A stretch of 64,000 nt of DNA from Balaenoptera acutorostrata (GCF_949987535.1 NC_080078.1:28850942-28914941), one strand, 5' to 3'; counted from the first letter of the stretch, positions 34,601 to 46,310 are shown. The notes: generated by a model not told the origin, from the sequence alone. Numbers and translations are program-made.

Positions 34601-35690
34601 AGAAAACAAGCTGCATACATGGCGATGGTGGTGGGAGCTGTCAGGTAATTCACAGAACATCAGATCGTGACCTTGACCGTCTACCCAGACTAGAAGCTCC
34701 TAAAACGCAAAGGCTCCATCCTGTTTCTCTGAACCCACAAAACATCCAGAATCCAATGAGGCATAAATCAGATTCTCGATAATTCCGGGCGGACAGACAC
34801 CTCTTTGAGTCTGAGTGTATCAATGTACCAAGAAAATCAGTCAGCAAAGATCTGCCACTCTTACTGGAGATGCCATCCAGCTGACGAGGCACGTTTAGCG
34901 TGGTTCTCGGAACTTGTGGTTATGTTTTCTCTTTGTTACTTTCACAGGTTTATTTTCTCAAATTATAAAAGTAACACATGATCACTGCAGGAAAAATAAT
35001 CCATTTTAATATTTTCATATTAATATTTAATATTTTAATATTTGCCCCTGTTGTACATACACCATACCACTGGGACATTAACAGGGTATAAATCCAACCC
35101 AGCCGACAAGTCACAGATAATCCATTACATTTCTAGACAGTTTGCACTCTCGCCAAGGTGTGTACCCACTCACTCTCTCACTTGGCCCGTGTAACTCTTC
35201 AGGAATTGGGCGACTGGCCAAGAGGAGAAGACAATAATAACGATAGTTCATACTTACTGGATGCTTCCCAAGCACTGGCACCACGGCAAGCACCGCACGT
35301 GCGCGGGCACGCAGCATCCGCCTTCCCGTTCTGAGGCTGCTATCTGAACCACGATGCTACAACCTCTGCCCAGGAGCTCCAGCGTGGGAGCTCGGGCCTG
35401 GCACAGACACACAGGAGTCAGGACTCCAGAGGCAGAGCCTGAGCCAGCCTCAGACAACCTGGGTTTGTTCTTCTCCAGGATGCTGGGGTTTTTTCCCCCG
35501 ATGCGGTGCCACGTCCCAGAAAAAAAAAAAAACGCAGGAAACCTTGATATCGTGGATGTGACTACTTATTTTCTCTTCCCCATTTCATTATAAATTCAAA
35601 AGCAATACATGAGCACAAGTTTGTAGTTTAAAAAAATTCAACCCAAGAGAACTGAAAATATACAAAAAAACTTGTCTCTAAATGTTCAAA
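34601..35690. other. mostly unassigned; short LINE-like tails
   Basis: At 34930-35110 and 35570-35650 the words 'aattataaaagtaacacatg' and 'ttcaaaagcaatacatgagc' resemble the antisense 3' ends of old LINE or MLT-type repeats. A TAATATT-rich run lies at about 35005-35042. No gene was recognised. Confidence 0.35.
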
Positions 35691-36140
35691 AGGTGGAAGG
35701 AAGCAGCCCTAGTGTCCAGGGCTGAATGAATGAATAAACACAATGTGGTCTGTACATACAGTGAATAGTCATTTGGCCTTCAAAGGGCAGGAAATTCTGA
35801 CCCATGCTACAACACGGAGGAACCTTGAGGACATTATGCTATGTGAAGTAAGGCAGTCACAAAAGGGCAAACACCGTATGAATCCACTTACATGCACTAC
35901 CTGGATCAGTCAAATTCAGAGACAGAAAGGAAAATGGTGATTGCCAGGGGCTGAGAGGAGGGAGGAATGGGGAGTTACTGTTTAACAGAAGAGTTTCAGT
36001 TTCGTAAGATGGAAAGAGCTCTGGAGATGGATGGTGGTGATGGTTACACAGCAGTATGAATGTGCTTAATACCACCAAACTGTACATTTCAAAACAGATG
36101 GTCAATTATATGTTATATGTATTTTACCACAATTAAAAAA
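35691..36140 (+). mobile_element. old L1 (L1M-type) 3' end, copy 1
   Basis: 'acaatgtggtctgtacatac', 'cttgaggacattatgctatg', 'gattgccaggggctgagagg', 'ccaccaaactgtacatttca' and an A-rich end. This is the same type as 24395-24812. Confidence 0.8.
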
Positions 36141-36149
36141 ATGTTTTAA

Positions 36150-36510
36150 TTCTTTTTTAAAGAATGAAGTGCTGATAGATGCCACACGTGGATGAATCTT
36201 GAAAACGTTATACTAAGTAAAAGAACCCAGATGCAAAAGGCCACATATAGTATTATTCCATTTATATGAAATGCCAGAAGAGGGAAAGCAATAGAAACAG
36301 AAGGTAATTTCTTAGTTGCCGTAGGCTGGGGCAAAGGGGCTGGGGAGTGACTGCTAACAGGTACAGGGTTTCTTTTCAGGGCAATGAAAACGGAGCGATA
36401 AAGCAGTGATGGCTGCACAACTTGGTGAATACACTAAAAAACACTGAATTGTGCACTTAAAACAGGCGAATCGTATGGTATACAAATAATATCTTAATAA
36501 AAAATTGAAA
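36150..36510 (+). mobile_element. old L1 (L1M-type) 3' end, copy 2
   Basis: A second, independent copy lies head-to-tail behind the first: 'aagaatgaagtgctgataga', 'gtggatgaatcttgaaaacg', 'aaacactgaattgtgcactt', 'aaaacaggcgaatcgtatgg', 'aatatcttaataaa'. Confidence 0.8.
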
Positions 36511-36589
36511 TACCTAAGTACAGAGTATAGAAAGTCCAGGGCATCCTTTACCAAGGCTCACCCTCCTTCCCCCAATCCCATTGCTCCCA

Positions 36590-37095
36590 CTATTGTCACA
36601 GGATTATTCTTCCAGGCTGTATAGTTTCCTGTGTGTTTATATATACAGATACACATACTGGTGTACTCGTACAGATTTTGATCTTCATAAACCATAAGTG
36701 GCACACGTGGCATAGCTACCTTTCCCTCCACAACCAGCGCTGACAACTGCACCCCATGGCACAGACAGACCAGCCTCATTCTTTACCGCCGCTGCATGTC
36801 TGGAAGGAACCATGATCTATTTCACCCATCTTTTATTGATCCCGATTCAAATAATGCCACATCCGCAGTCTCATACCCATCTTCTTGCTCACGCGTGTAA
36901 AGCTTTCTTCACAATGAATTCCTCAAAATGGAGCTGCTGGGTCGAGGGGTGTGCAGTTTAAATTTTGAGAGCTGACGAACTCTCCCCACCCCCCAGATTC
37001 CCACAGAGTGTCCTGTGACCCTGCACAATGACCTCACTTCCATGGGCCTCAACACCCTCACTGATGGAATCAAGCAGAAGACTTTCTGGTCAATT
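36590..37095 (-). mobile_element. old LINE (L1M-type) fragment, antisense
   Basis: 'gcccatctttta'-like text and 'ctcaaaatggagctgctggg' with 'tcgaggggtgtgcagtttaa' and 'attttgagagctgac' follow the antisense 3' region of an old L1. Diverged. The left edge is uncertain. Confidence 0.5.
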
Positions 37096-37900
37096 TTGGT
37101 TCGAATATTCATTGTTTAAACCCTAAGATCCAGGGGCAGCATGACAAAGTCACGTGGGGCTGGAGAAGGTGTGCAGACAGACAGCATGAGGCTGAAATGC
37201 ACTGGGGTAAGATCTCAGGTCTCCCGGGGCCTGGCAGGCTGCAGGGCATGGACAACCCACACGGTGAGGGCCACGGGCCTGGGCTCCGTGGGGCACTTTA
37301 CTCTGCCCACAGGGAACACCAGCAAGCACCTTGAGGACGCTCACCCGTCGGAAGCCCGACTGACAAAGCCAGTCGAGGAAAGCCTCACTGCAGAAGGCAA
37401 GGAAGAGGATTTCATCACGAGGAGGGGTTAGGGAAAAAAAAAAGCTCACACAATTAATGCTGAAAATTCGAAAACTGTTCCTGCTCCAGAGACCCGCAAG
37501 AGAACAGTGTCCAGGGATGCCCAGAACACAGGCAGGAAAAGAAAAATCATCATCCCTGACACTCAAGGTCACGGGGAAGTCTAATATTTCAAGGGGCGAA
37601 AAAAGATTGGTTTAGAAAGAAATCATGCTGAAAGCTCACACCTCATGAATTCAGGTCACAATGCAAAGGAAAAAGGGGTCACAGAGAAGCACAGGAGAAG
37701 TCCCGACATGGCAGCTGCCTCCTAAGGGGACAGAAGAGAAGACGAAGAAAAGCGGAGACTCGTGGAGAGGAGCAAAGGTCGGAGGGCCTCATGCGCGGGG
37801 CCGGGGGAGCAGGCTGCTGATGTGGGGACTCAGGGCAGGGGGCACGCGGGCGCAGCGGTGACCCCGGCAGAGGGGTCCACTAGGTCGGCGTGGCTCTAAG
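37096..37900. other. unassigned non-coding sequence
   Basis: No gene was recognised. The 140-codon minus-strand frame (37150-37572) has no domain and is opposed by a 96-codon plus-strand frame. Confidence 0.35.
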
Positions 37901-37904
37901 GGTG

Positions 37905-38105
37905 AACTGTAGGCCACCCTCATCAGAATTGCTTGGAGAGGGATGGGATGCGAGTAGGAAGTTGTTCAAAGGCAGGTTCCTGGGCCCCCACCCCGAGAAA
38001 TTAATTCAATGGGTCTGAGGGAAGGGCCAGGAATCTGCATTTTTAATAAATTCCAGGGTGATTTCAATGCACACACTAAGTGTGAGAACCAGAGCATTAA
38101 GGCAA
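37905..38105 (+). mobile_element. MER5A-like hAT MITE
   Basis: The order 'catcagaattgcttggagag', 'ggttcctgggcccccacccc', 'gaatctgcatttttaataaa', 'ttccagggtgatttcaatgc', 'gtgagaaccagagcatta' is that of MER5A-type Charlie derivatives. Confidence 0.8.
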
Positions 38106-38995
38106 TGAGAAAATGTCTTACAGACAGAGACTAGGAGATGGGAGAACAATCACATCCAGGGTTTCTCTTCCAGGGCTGGCCCCGATCCCACTCCTCAGTG
38201 CTCCCCTGCGGGGGGAGGGAAGGCAGACACACCCTCAGCACTCCCCACAGCCAGCACAGTTAGGGCTTGACAGAGCTGCAGGGGTGGGCAGAAAGAGGGA
38301 GGGTCCCACACCAGCCAGCGAGACCACGCTGCCTCCTGCCAAAGACGGGGCTGAAGGACACAGCGGCCTGGCCCACTGAGCGCTCTGCGTTCTAACACCT
38401 GGAAGCTGAGGGTGTTTCTTTCCCACGTGAGAAAGAGACCTTGACGTATTTGGAACAACAAGATGATAAACAACAAACCAGAGGCCATTTTGAAAAGCTC
38501 ACAGAGATGTTCTGCAGCTCTGACAACTTCCCAGAAACCTTAATTATGTCTAAGAACCCAAAGCAAGAAAGAGTCTGGAGGAAGCAGAGGACAGAAGAGA
38601 GAGGGGAGGAGGAATCTGGGGAAGGAACTGGAACATTCCAGGCCGGAGGGCTGAATCCACCCCTCTGTCTCTGCGCTGATGGGATGTCTCTTGTCTGCTC
38701 AAGGTAGTCTCTTTGCACTTGACTATTACAGTCAGCTAATGACACAAGACAGAGGTCCTCCTCCTACTGAGATTCAAGGAAATTTCCCAAGGGAGGCCGG
38801 AAGTCCTTGAGGGTGTCTGATTGTATATTAGATGAAAAAATAACCACTCTTCCCACACTTGGCACCTCTGACTAAGAAGACATCAAATTCGGGAACCAAC
38901 TCCCAAACCTTTACAAGTCCCGTGAGACATGGGCAGATGGAAAGTATTTCTTCCTCTAAGCTAATAAGGTGGAGAGACAGAGAAATTGTTAAATA
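38106..38995. other. unassigned non-coding sequence
   Basis: No repeat or gene was confidently recognised. Several open frames of up to 117 codons oppose each other and lack domains. Confidence 0.35.
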
Positions 38996-39004
38996 ATAAG
39001 AAAT

Positions 39005-39250
39005 ATATACAGGTCTTTGACCTGGTTCCTGACACCAGGCTCCTAAAACCCTTGTAAACTCCTGAGTGATAAGGCGCTAGGAGCAACTTTTATTATAATA
39101 TTTGGTCTTTGATCCTGGTTCCTGACACAAAGCTCCTAAATCCCTTGGAATTTCCTGGGTGAGAGAAGTGTCTTTTGTTCTAAGGAGGTGATGCTTGGGG
39201 CGAGGGCTCCTGGATGGGAGCCGGTCACCAAAAAGATGCACATCTGGAGC
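39005..39250 (+). mobile_element. LTR-like repeat fragment with internal duplication
   Basis: 'atcccttggaatttcctggg' with 'aagtgtcttttgttctaagg' matches the LTR-like repeat at 12.35 kb. Two imperfect copies of a stretch starting 'ggtctttga(t)cctggttcct' lie 92 bp apart (39012 and 39104). Confidence 0.5.
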
Positions 39251-39299
39251 TAAGTGGGGAGGTCAATGGTCACACCTGCCTCTCCCACCATGATCCCTG

Positions 39300-39420
39300 G
39301 CAGACTTTAAGTCCCACGTACTCAGGAACTATGTAAGTCAGACAGGAGCACCGTACCTGGCACACAGCAGGTGCTTCATGAAAAACTGTTGAATGAATGT
39401 TGACGGTCCTCTCTTTAAAA
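39300..39420 (-). mobile_element. MIR/L2 3'-end fragment
   Basis: 'accgtacctggcacacagca' and 'ggtgcttcatgaaaaactgt' with 'tgaatgaatg' is the common MIR/L2 terminal text. Confidence 0.6.
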
Positions 39421-39589
39421 TAAGAGTCTCACTGGACATCCCTGCCATTCACTGCCACGTTTCCTCGCTCTCATTTGCAGCCATCCTCCTCGAAAGAGCT
39501 GTCTATACCTGCTGTTCCCAACGCCTCTTCTCCTGTTCTGTCTTCAACGCTCTTGCTCTTGTAAATGCCACCCTAAATGCTCAGCACTA

Positions 39590-40695
39590 GATGGTCCCAA
39601 AGGTCACCTGCCCCCGTGTTGTTTGGCCACCAGCAGCACCTGGCACAGCTGCTCACCTCTCCTTCAAGCAGGCTCTCCGTTTGGCTTCCAGGACGCCACA
39701 CTCCCTTGGTTTCCCCGCTTCCTCCCCAGGCGCTCCTTCTCCATCTCCTTTGCTGGTGCCTCCTCCTCTCCTGCATCCTCTTCCTGTGGGAGGTCCTGGG
39801 GCTCAGTCCTGGTCCATCTACACGTGCCCTCTTGGGGAGCTCTTCCAGTCTTGGGGCTTTAAATACCTTGATATGTCCACACCTTCCAAGTCTGTAGTAG
39901 CCCCGGCATCTCCTCTAAACTCTGCCTGTCTCCCTCCAGATGTCCACATGTTTCAGACTCAGCACATCCCCACCGGAAATCCTGATCACCTCACCCCCCG
40001 CCCCGCCCCGACAAAGCCTGCTCTGCCCAAAGCCAAACTCGACCTAGTCCACAGCTTCCACCCCTGCCCCCTACACTCTAGTCTCCAGACGGCAGCCAAA
40101 GCAGTGCTTGAAATCGTTAAGTCAGTCTCTCTCAAAATCCTGCAGGGGCTTCTCATTTCGCACAGAAAAAACATAACCTCCTCACCGCAGTTCACAGGGC
40201 CCTACAGGATCTGACCTGCTGGAAGCTTCTGTGACTTCACCTGATCCTACTCCCCCCCTCACCGCCTGCTTGATGGTCCTGAGACACGCCGGGCACACTC
40301 CCTCCCCAGGCTGTCACGGGGCCATCCCCTCTGCCTGGAACATTCTCCTGCCTGATGGCCACTCCTCCCCTCCTTCAAGTCTGTGCTCAAACATCACCTT
40401 CTCAGTGAAGCCCACCCTCACGTGTGGGAAGCCATCACCTCCTGAGCCCCCTCAGCCTGCTCTGTTCTTACTCTTCTTCCACAGCTACCATCACCTTCCA
40501 ACCGGCCACACGTTACGTATCACACTTGGTGACTGTCATCCACCTCCCCCTAGCTGGAACATAACTCCACAAGGGCAGGAATCTTTATCTGCTCTGGTCG
40601 CCCAAATGCCCAGAAGGGTGTCCAGCCCACGACAGGCACTTAATGAATATTTATTAAAATAACGAATGAATGAATGGACGACGAATGAATGACTA
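39590..40695 (+). mobile_element. L2 LINE, sense, long 3' region
   Basis: Long sense L2 text: 'cctgcaggggcttctcattt', 'cagttcacagggccctacag', 'gatctgacctgctgg', 'tctgcctggaacattctcct', 'aacatcaccttctcagtgaa' and 'agggcaggaatctttatctg', ending 'aatgaatgaatgg'. The 207- and 143-codon plus-strand frames inside it are chance readings of C-rich L2 sequence. Confidence 0.85.
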
Positions 40696-41384
40696 CATGC
40701 AGGCGAGTGCCCAGTTACCAGGGGGTTATGACCCAGATGACTGTGTCTCTCCATCTTTTTCTCTCTCATCTCGAGATCTGCCTGGCACATGGTAGGGGGT
40801 TAGAGGACTTCTGCTGAGTGAGCAAAAATAACCAGTCCTTTGGGATCGCCGGGCCCCCAGAGATGACCCAGAGACCCGAACACCACCAGCTTCTCCATCT
40901 GGGCCTGAACACTCCTCCAACCCAACCCGCACTCCTCCCACCCAACTGGAACACTCCTCCCCGACTCCGATCCTGAGCTGGCAGGCAGATCACAGAAAAG
41001 ATGGCTTGGGATGAGGAGGAAGATTCGTTAAACTGGTGCTCAAATGGATCTGCTGAGCAATTAGACAGCTGGAAGACACAGCTGCTCCCTCACTGTGGGC
41101 ACCACGCCACTTGGAGAGGCAGCTGGTGGCCCACTGAGGCTCCGCGTGGCTGGGCACCCAGAGTCCCTCGAGGGGCTGCTGCCTCTTAGGGGTATGACCC
41201 GAGGAGGGGAGCTTCCCTGTGATGCCTCGGGGCTGAGGCGAGCTGCCAGCCACAGCAGGAGGCAGGTGTAGGGAGGGCACCCTTCACGGAAGGAGTGAGA
41301 CACAAAGGCACCCATGGGACCAGGAAATGAGCACCTGTCCACAGAGAGTTAATGGTCAGAAATAACAGGCTGATGGTCAGATTA
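40696..41384. other. unassigned non-coding sequence
   Basis: No gene was recognised. Repeated 'cactcctcc' words at about 40910-40965 form a short imperfect tandem array. Confidence 0.35.
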
Positions 41385-41510
41385 CTGTTGTTTCAGCCAG
41401 CACTGACTGAGCACGTACTATGATCTGAGCCCTGCGCACAACCTCACTGAACTCTCTCATCCATGCTATGAAGCACATGTATTTCGGAGCTACAAGAACT
41501 GAATTCCCAC
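41385..41510 (+). mobile_element. MIR fragment
   Basis: 'cactgactgagcacgtacta' with 'tgatctgagccctgcgcaca' and 'cctcactgaactctctcatc' gives the MIR core. Confidence 0.65.
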
Positions 41511-41879
41511 CAGGTCAAGAAGCCAGGTGGGGAGAGAGGGGCTGCGGGCGGGGGAGTCGCCAGGTGGGGAGCCTGGCAGCTTTGGGTTTTCCAGCTATAA
41601 ACTGGGGAGGGAGTTCACGTGCTTTTGTACCAGGGAGAGGGGTAAGGTTTCCTTTAAATCTGTCACTTTGAGGTTTGAAGATGTGGCTTCGTGAACAGTC
41701 TTGTCATTCACTTTGCTTCCCAAAATCTGTATGGACTGGGGGAAACCTGGTAAGGGCAGGAGAAGAGATTATTTGTCACAATGAGTAGGGCCTGGGCTGC
41801 AATTTTCTTTCAGATTAATGGCTTCTGCATCATAAAGTTTAGGTCATTAAAAACCCTGAATAGCGTCCATTGAGGATCG

Positions 41880-41959
41880 ATAATAGTAAGAGCCAAAATA
41901 TCTATATTTACTGAGTTCTTACCTCAGTTCTAAGTGTCTGCCACACATAATCTCATTTA
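41880..41959 (+). mobile_element. MIR, left half (split by L1)
   Basis: 'ataatagtaagagccaaaat', 'ttactgagttcttacctcag' and 'taatctcattta' form the left part of a MIR. It is interrupted at 41959 by an L1 and resumes at 42857. Confidence 0.85.
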
Positions 41960-42856
41960 TTTATTTTTTTTACTGAAGTATAGTTGATTTAAAGTGTCTC
42001 GGGTTACAGCAAACTGATTCAGTTATATATACATACATACAAATATATGATGTATATATATTCTTTTTCAGATTCTTTTCCATTATAGGTTATTACAAGA
42101 CATTAAATACAATTTCCTGTGCTATACAGGAGGACCTTGTTGTTTATCTATTTTGTATATAGTAGTGTCTATCTGTTAATCCCAAATTCCCAATTTATCC
42201 CTCCCTCCTTTCCCCTTTGGTTACCATAAGTTTGTTTTCTCTGTCTGTGAGTCTGTTTCTGTTTTGTAAATAAGTTCGTCAGTATTTTTTTTTAGATTCC
42301 ACATATAAGTGATATCATATGATATTTGTCTTTCTCTGTCTGACTTACTTCACTTAGTATGATAATCTCTAGGTCCATCCATGTTGCTGCAAATGGCATT
42401 ATTTCATTCTTTTTTATGGCTGAGTAATATTCCATTGTATATACGTACTACATCTTTATCCATTCACCTGTGACACTTAGGTTGTGAGACTGCAACACTT
42501 AGGTTGCTTCCACGTCTTGGCTATTGTAAACAGCGCTGCTATGAACATTGGGGTTCGTGTATCTTTTTGAATTACAGTTTTCATCTTTTCTGGATATATG
42601 CCCAGGAGTGGGATTGCTGGGTCATACAGTAGTTCTATTTTTAGTTTTTTAAGGAGCCTCCATACTGTTCTCCACAGTGGCTGCACCAATGTACATTCTC
42701 ACCAACAATGTAGAAGGGGTCCCTTTCACCACGCCCTCTCCAGCATTTATTATTTGTAGACTCTTTGATGATGGCCATTCTGACTGGTATGAGGTAGTAC
42801 CTCATTGTAGTTTTGATTTGTATTTCTCTATTAATTAGCGATGTTGAGGACATATC
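41960..42856 (-). mobile_element. L1, 5' truncated, minus orientation
   Basis: Antisense L1 3' UTR and ORF2 end: 'actgaagtatagttgattta' at the left (3') side, 'gctgagtaatattccattgt', then 'ggattgctgggtcatacagt' and 'agttttgatttgtatttctc' at the right. A 10-bp duplication, ATCTCATTTA, flanks it (41950-41959 and 42857-42866). A small local duplication of 'acacttaggttg' sits at 42473-42506. The source ORF2 remnant is broken. Confidence 0.93.
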
Positions 42857-43025
42857 ATCTCATTTAAACCTGAGAAAAGCTCTATGAAACAGGAACTAAT
42901 ATTGCCCCCACTTCACAGATGGGCAAACTGAGGCAAAGGTAGTTTACTTGAGGTCAGGAAGCTAGTAAGTGGCAAAGCCAAGACTCCACCCCAGGCAGTC
43001 TGACTTCTGACTGTGCTCCTGGCCA
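42857..43025 (+). mobile_element. MIR, right half
   Basis: It resumes with 'atctcatttaaacctgagaa' and continues 'cacttcacagatgggcaaac' with 'tgaggcaaagg' and 'cccaggcagtctgacttctg'. Together with the left half it makes one nearly full MIR. Confidence 0.85.
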
Positions 43026-43259
43026 CACATAACCGTAACGACAGCCTGTGGCCCAAAGGGCAGGGCCCTGGAGGCCAGAAAGGGACTCTCAGGGAGCTCT
43101 GAGAAGGAGCAGCGGGCAGCCCTTTGTTGTGCCATTTTCCCAGCACTCCACAGTCTCCGTAAGTAATGGCAGTCTCCTGGGTGAGTGGTCTGCACCCCAG
43201 CCCCACGCTGGCTGTGAGCGACCCTGACTCCTCTTGGAAGAGAACCAAACCACTGGCAG

Positions 43260-43490
43260 TATCCCTGGATGCCCACAGGGCTCTTTCAGAAAATCCCTGT
43301 TTGTCTTTCTGCACTAAGCTCAGATGTCACCTCCTCCAGGAAGCCTGCCCTGGGCCACCCTTACAACCCAGCTCTGTATGCCCTCCCCATCTCACATGTG
43401 CTACAACTGGGTCAATTACCTCTCAGTGCTTCAGCCATCTGTGCACAGAGCCGTCTGCTTTCCATCTCCGGCACAAAAGTGAGTGCGTAA
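43260..43490 (+). mobile_element. L2-like fragment
   Basis: 'agctcagatgtcacctcctc' with 'caggaagcctgccctgggcc' is the sense 3' L2 theme. Confidence 0.7.
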
Positions 43491-43899
43491 AGAATGGACA
43501 GAAATAATAATCTTCCCAAAACACTACCCAAGGACGTGTGTCAGGCCCTGCGATGTTCCTTCAAGAGCCTGCACCCAGGGAAGCAGGTGAGCAGAGAGTG
43601 CACACACAGCACTCCCGGGGGACCCAGCCTGCAGGACAGGCGCCCCACCCACCCAATCCGACCCATGTGCACTTCAGGCCGGCTCTTGGCCAACTGACGT
43701 CTACTTTCATTCCTTCTGGAAACCCTCTTCTCTCTGCCAGGCTCTTCCAGCTTGACGACCAACTGGCCACCTGCCCAGCTCCCACCTGTGGCCCCCCCGT
43801 CCTGGGGCTCCTCCTCAGGCACCTCGCCTCCCCAGACTGAGAAGTAAGCAAACCACTAGTCCGTCTCTCCGCGGGAGCAGGGCATGGGCCGTCCCCCCA
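43491..43899. other. unassigned non-coding sequence
   Basis: No gene or named repeat. The C-rich text gives overlapping frames on both strands without domains. Confidence 0.35.
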
Positions 43900-44228
43900 T
43901 TAACTCCTTCGGGTGCTCCATCAACCAGGCTTTCTCTCGTTTCTGGGCCTTTGCACACGCTCTTCCACTTACCTGGAACCTTCTGCCCCCTTGAGTCCAT
44001 CGTGTCCTTCCAGGGCTGTTTTTCCCCGCAGGAAGCCTTTCTGGCCCACTCCTGCCACAGCCCCAAGAGAGGGCTCCCAGTGGGGCTCCCCCAGCCCGCT
44101 CCCTCACACTCCACCGAGACTGCGTCCTGACTGCTTGGTCTGCCTTCCCCACCCCCCGCCAGCCCCACGGGGGGCCTCCTGTATCCCGGGGCCCAGCACA
44201 GCGCACGTGCCCAGCAGGTGGTTAATCA
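43900..44228 (+). mobile_element. L2-like fragment
   Basis: 'ctgggcctttgcacacgctc' with 'ttccacttacctggaacctt' is diagnostic L2. The end, 'gcccagcaggtggttaatca', is the usual L2/MIR terminus. Confidence 0.8.
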
Positions 44229-44238
44229 GTATTTGAGA

Positions 44239-44895
44239 GACTTCCCTGGTGGCTCAACGGTTAAGGATCCACCTGCCTTTTCCCTGGTGGCTCAGCGGTT
44301 GAGAATCTGCCTGCCAATGCAGGGGACGCGGGTTCGAGCCCTGGTCTGGGAAGATCCCACATGCCGCGGAGCAGCTAGGCCCGTGAGCCACAGCTACTGA
44401 GCCTGCACGTCTGGGGCTTGTGCTCCGCAACAAGAGAGGCCACGACAGTGAGAGGCCTGTGCACCGCGATGAAGAGTGGCCCCCGCTCGCCGCAACTAGA
44501 GAAAGCCCTCGCACAGAAATGAAGACCCAACACAGCCAAAAATCAAGAAAGGAAGAAAGAAAGAAGCTTTCATTAAAATAAAAAAAAAAAAAAGGATCCA
44601 CCTGCCAATGCAGGGGACATGGGTTCGAGCCCTGGTCCAGGAAGATTCCTCATGCCACAGAGCAACTAAGCCTGTGCACAACTACTGAGCCTGTGCTCTA
44701 GAGCCCGTGAACCACAGCTACTGAAGCCCATGCGCCTAGAGCCCATGCTCCGCAACAAGAGAAGCCACGGCAATGAGAAGCCCGTGCGCCGCAAGGAAGA
44801 GTAGCCCCCGCTCGCTGCAACTAGAGAAAAGCCTGCACACAGCAATGAAGACCCAATGCAGCCAAAAATAAATAAATAAATTTATAATAAACAAA
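44239..44895 (+). mobile_element. CHR-type SINE (outer), interrupted by another SINE
   Basis: The outer SINE head is at 44239-44277 and its body at 44593-44895. It is the longer CHR form ('cacagctactgaagcccatg' block) with an AAAT tail. A 9-bp duplication, TATTTGAGA, flanks the whole (44230-44238 and 44896-44904). A second SINE is inserted at its B-box side. Confidence 0.93.
44278..44592 (+). mobile_element. CHR-type SINE (inner, nested in SINE)
   Basis: It begins 'ttttccctggtggctcagcg', has the shorter CHR body with 'cgtctggggcttgtgctccg', and ends in poly(A). A perfect 15-bp duplication, AAGGATCCACCTGCC, of outer-SINE sequence flanks it (44263-44277 and 44593-44607). So it is younger than the outer copy. 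Confidence 0.96.
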
Positions 44896-44984
44896 TATTT
44901 GAGAAATGAAATGAACAGTGAGCAAGGAAATGAATGGGGAAATGGGTGACAGGACAGCCCAGTACACAGATAGTTAATGGTCAC

Positions 44985-45215
44985 CCAATAGTTTATACAG
45001 TGTTCACTATGCACCAGCAAGCAGTCTAAGAACTTTTACATATATTTCTCACCAAACTCAATAAGAACCCTATGATGTAGCCTCTGCCCCATTCTTCAGA
45101 TGAGAAAAAATAGAAGCATAGGAAAATCAGAAAACTCACCTGAAGTCATACCACCGGAGGGTGGCTGAGTAAAGACTCAAACGCAGCAGGCTGATTCTAA
45201 ATCCATCCCTTCAAC
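44985..45215 (+). mobile_element. MIR SINE
   Basis: 'cagtgttcactatgcaccag', 'cagtctaagaacttttacat', 'aataagaaccctatgatgta' and 'actcaaacgcagcaggctga' follow the MIR. Confidence 0.8.
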
Positions 45216-45229
45216 TACATATTATCCTG

Positions 45230-45725
45230 CCAATGGCAGCCAGTTATACCAGTGGCCCCAAATGAACCACCCCTCCTGGTATCCCCGCCCCTGTGCAGTC
45301 ACTTCCCACACCGGCCTTGACGTGGCCTGGAGACGTGCTCCAGCCAATGGGACATTAGCAAGTGTGGGACAAGTAGAGGCTTGACAAGCCTTGCACGTGG
45401 CCTTGTCCTTTGGAAATGCGCCCCCCAAACTCTGAGACCACTGGGGTGTGGACCAGGCTCGTGGAGAACACGGGAAGGAGAACTGGGCGGCCTCCGCCAA
45501 CAGCCAGAACGGAGGCCCCGACACAGGGGGCTTAGCTGAGCCGGGGGGCAGCCTGCAGCCCTTCGAGCCAGGGAGCTGAGGCCTCAGACAACATGCCGCA
45601 GCACTGAGCCCTCCAGCTACGCCCTGGATGGGTTCCTGCCTCACAGAAAAGTGAGCAAATGCTACGGTCGTGGTTTTAAGTAACTGAGTTTTGAGCTGAT
45701 TTGTGAAGCAAAACTAGATAACAGA
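45230..45725 (+). mobile_element. MLT1-type MaLR LTR
   Basis: The 3' part is diagnostic: 'cacagaaaagtgagcaaatg', 'ggttttaagtaactgagttt', 'gagctgatttgtgaagcaaa', 'actagataacagaa'. Upstream 'gacattagcaagtgtgggac' also fits. It is a solo LTR, old. Confidence 0.75.
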
Positions 45726-45779
45726 AAGCAGTGCCTTCTGTGATGACTTTCACAGGCAGGATCAGGCCGACCCAGTGGG

Positions 45780-46310
45780 GAGCTTCTCAAGCACATACTC
45801 ATTCATTCAACAAACATTCACAGAGCGCACTGTGCACTCGTCACCGCTGGGGCCCAGGATTCGGCAGAGAACGGAAGAGACAAAGCCCCTGCCCTCGAAG
45901 AGCCTCCATTCTCGTGCGGAGTCAGACGAGCCCACAGATAAATTCATTTTTATGCCAAGCAGTGGCAAGAACTCCACAGAAAAACAAAGCCATGTTAGGG
46001 GTGCTATTCTAGATAGGACGGCCTCTTGATCATGTGATATTTAAGTGCAGACCTGAAGGAAGAGGGGAAGTCATACAAAGATCTGGCAGGAAAACATTCC
46101 AGGCCACAGGGACAGCAAGAGCAAGGGCCCTGAGACTGAGCCACGCCAGAGAGGAAGGAGGGGAGGTGTCTAGGGCAGGATGGTGGTAGGAGGCAAAAAG
46201 GAAAAGGAGGGCAGGGCCAGACTGCGTGGGGCTCGGAGGGCCGTGCTCAGGGCCTGACTGCGTCCTCAGCATGAAGGGAAGCCTGAGAGACAGAGGCTAG
46301 GGAGTGACAG
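45780..46310 (-). mobile_element. L2 LINE fragment, antisense
   Basis: 'cattcattcaacaaacattc', 'cagagaacggaagagacaaa', 'ggaaaacattccaggccaca' and 'gagcaagggccctgagactg' are antisense L2. Confidence 0.75.

Noticed and set aside
39591..40214. 207-codon Pro/Ser-rich plus-strand frame
   Set aside because: It lies fully inside a sense L2 LINE 3' region and reads C-rich repeat sequence.
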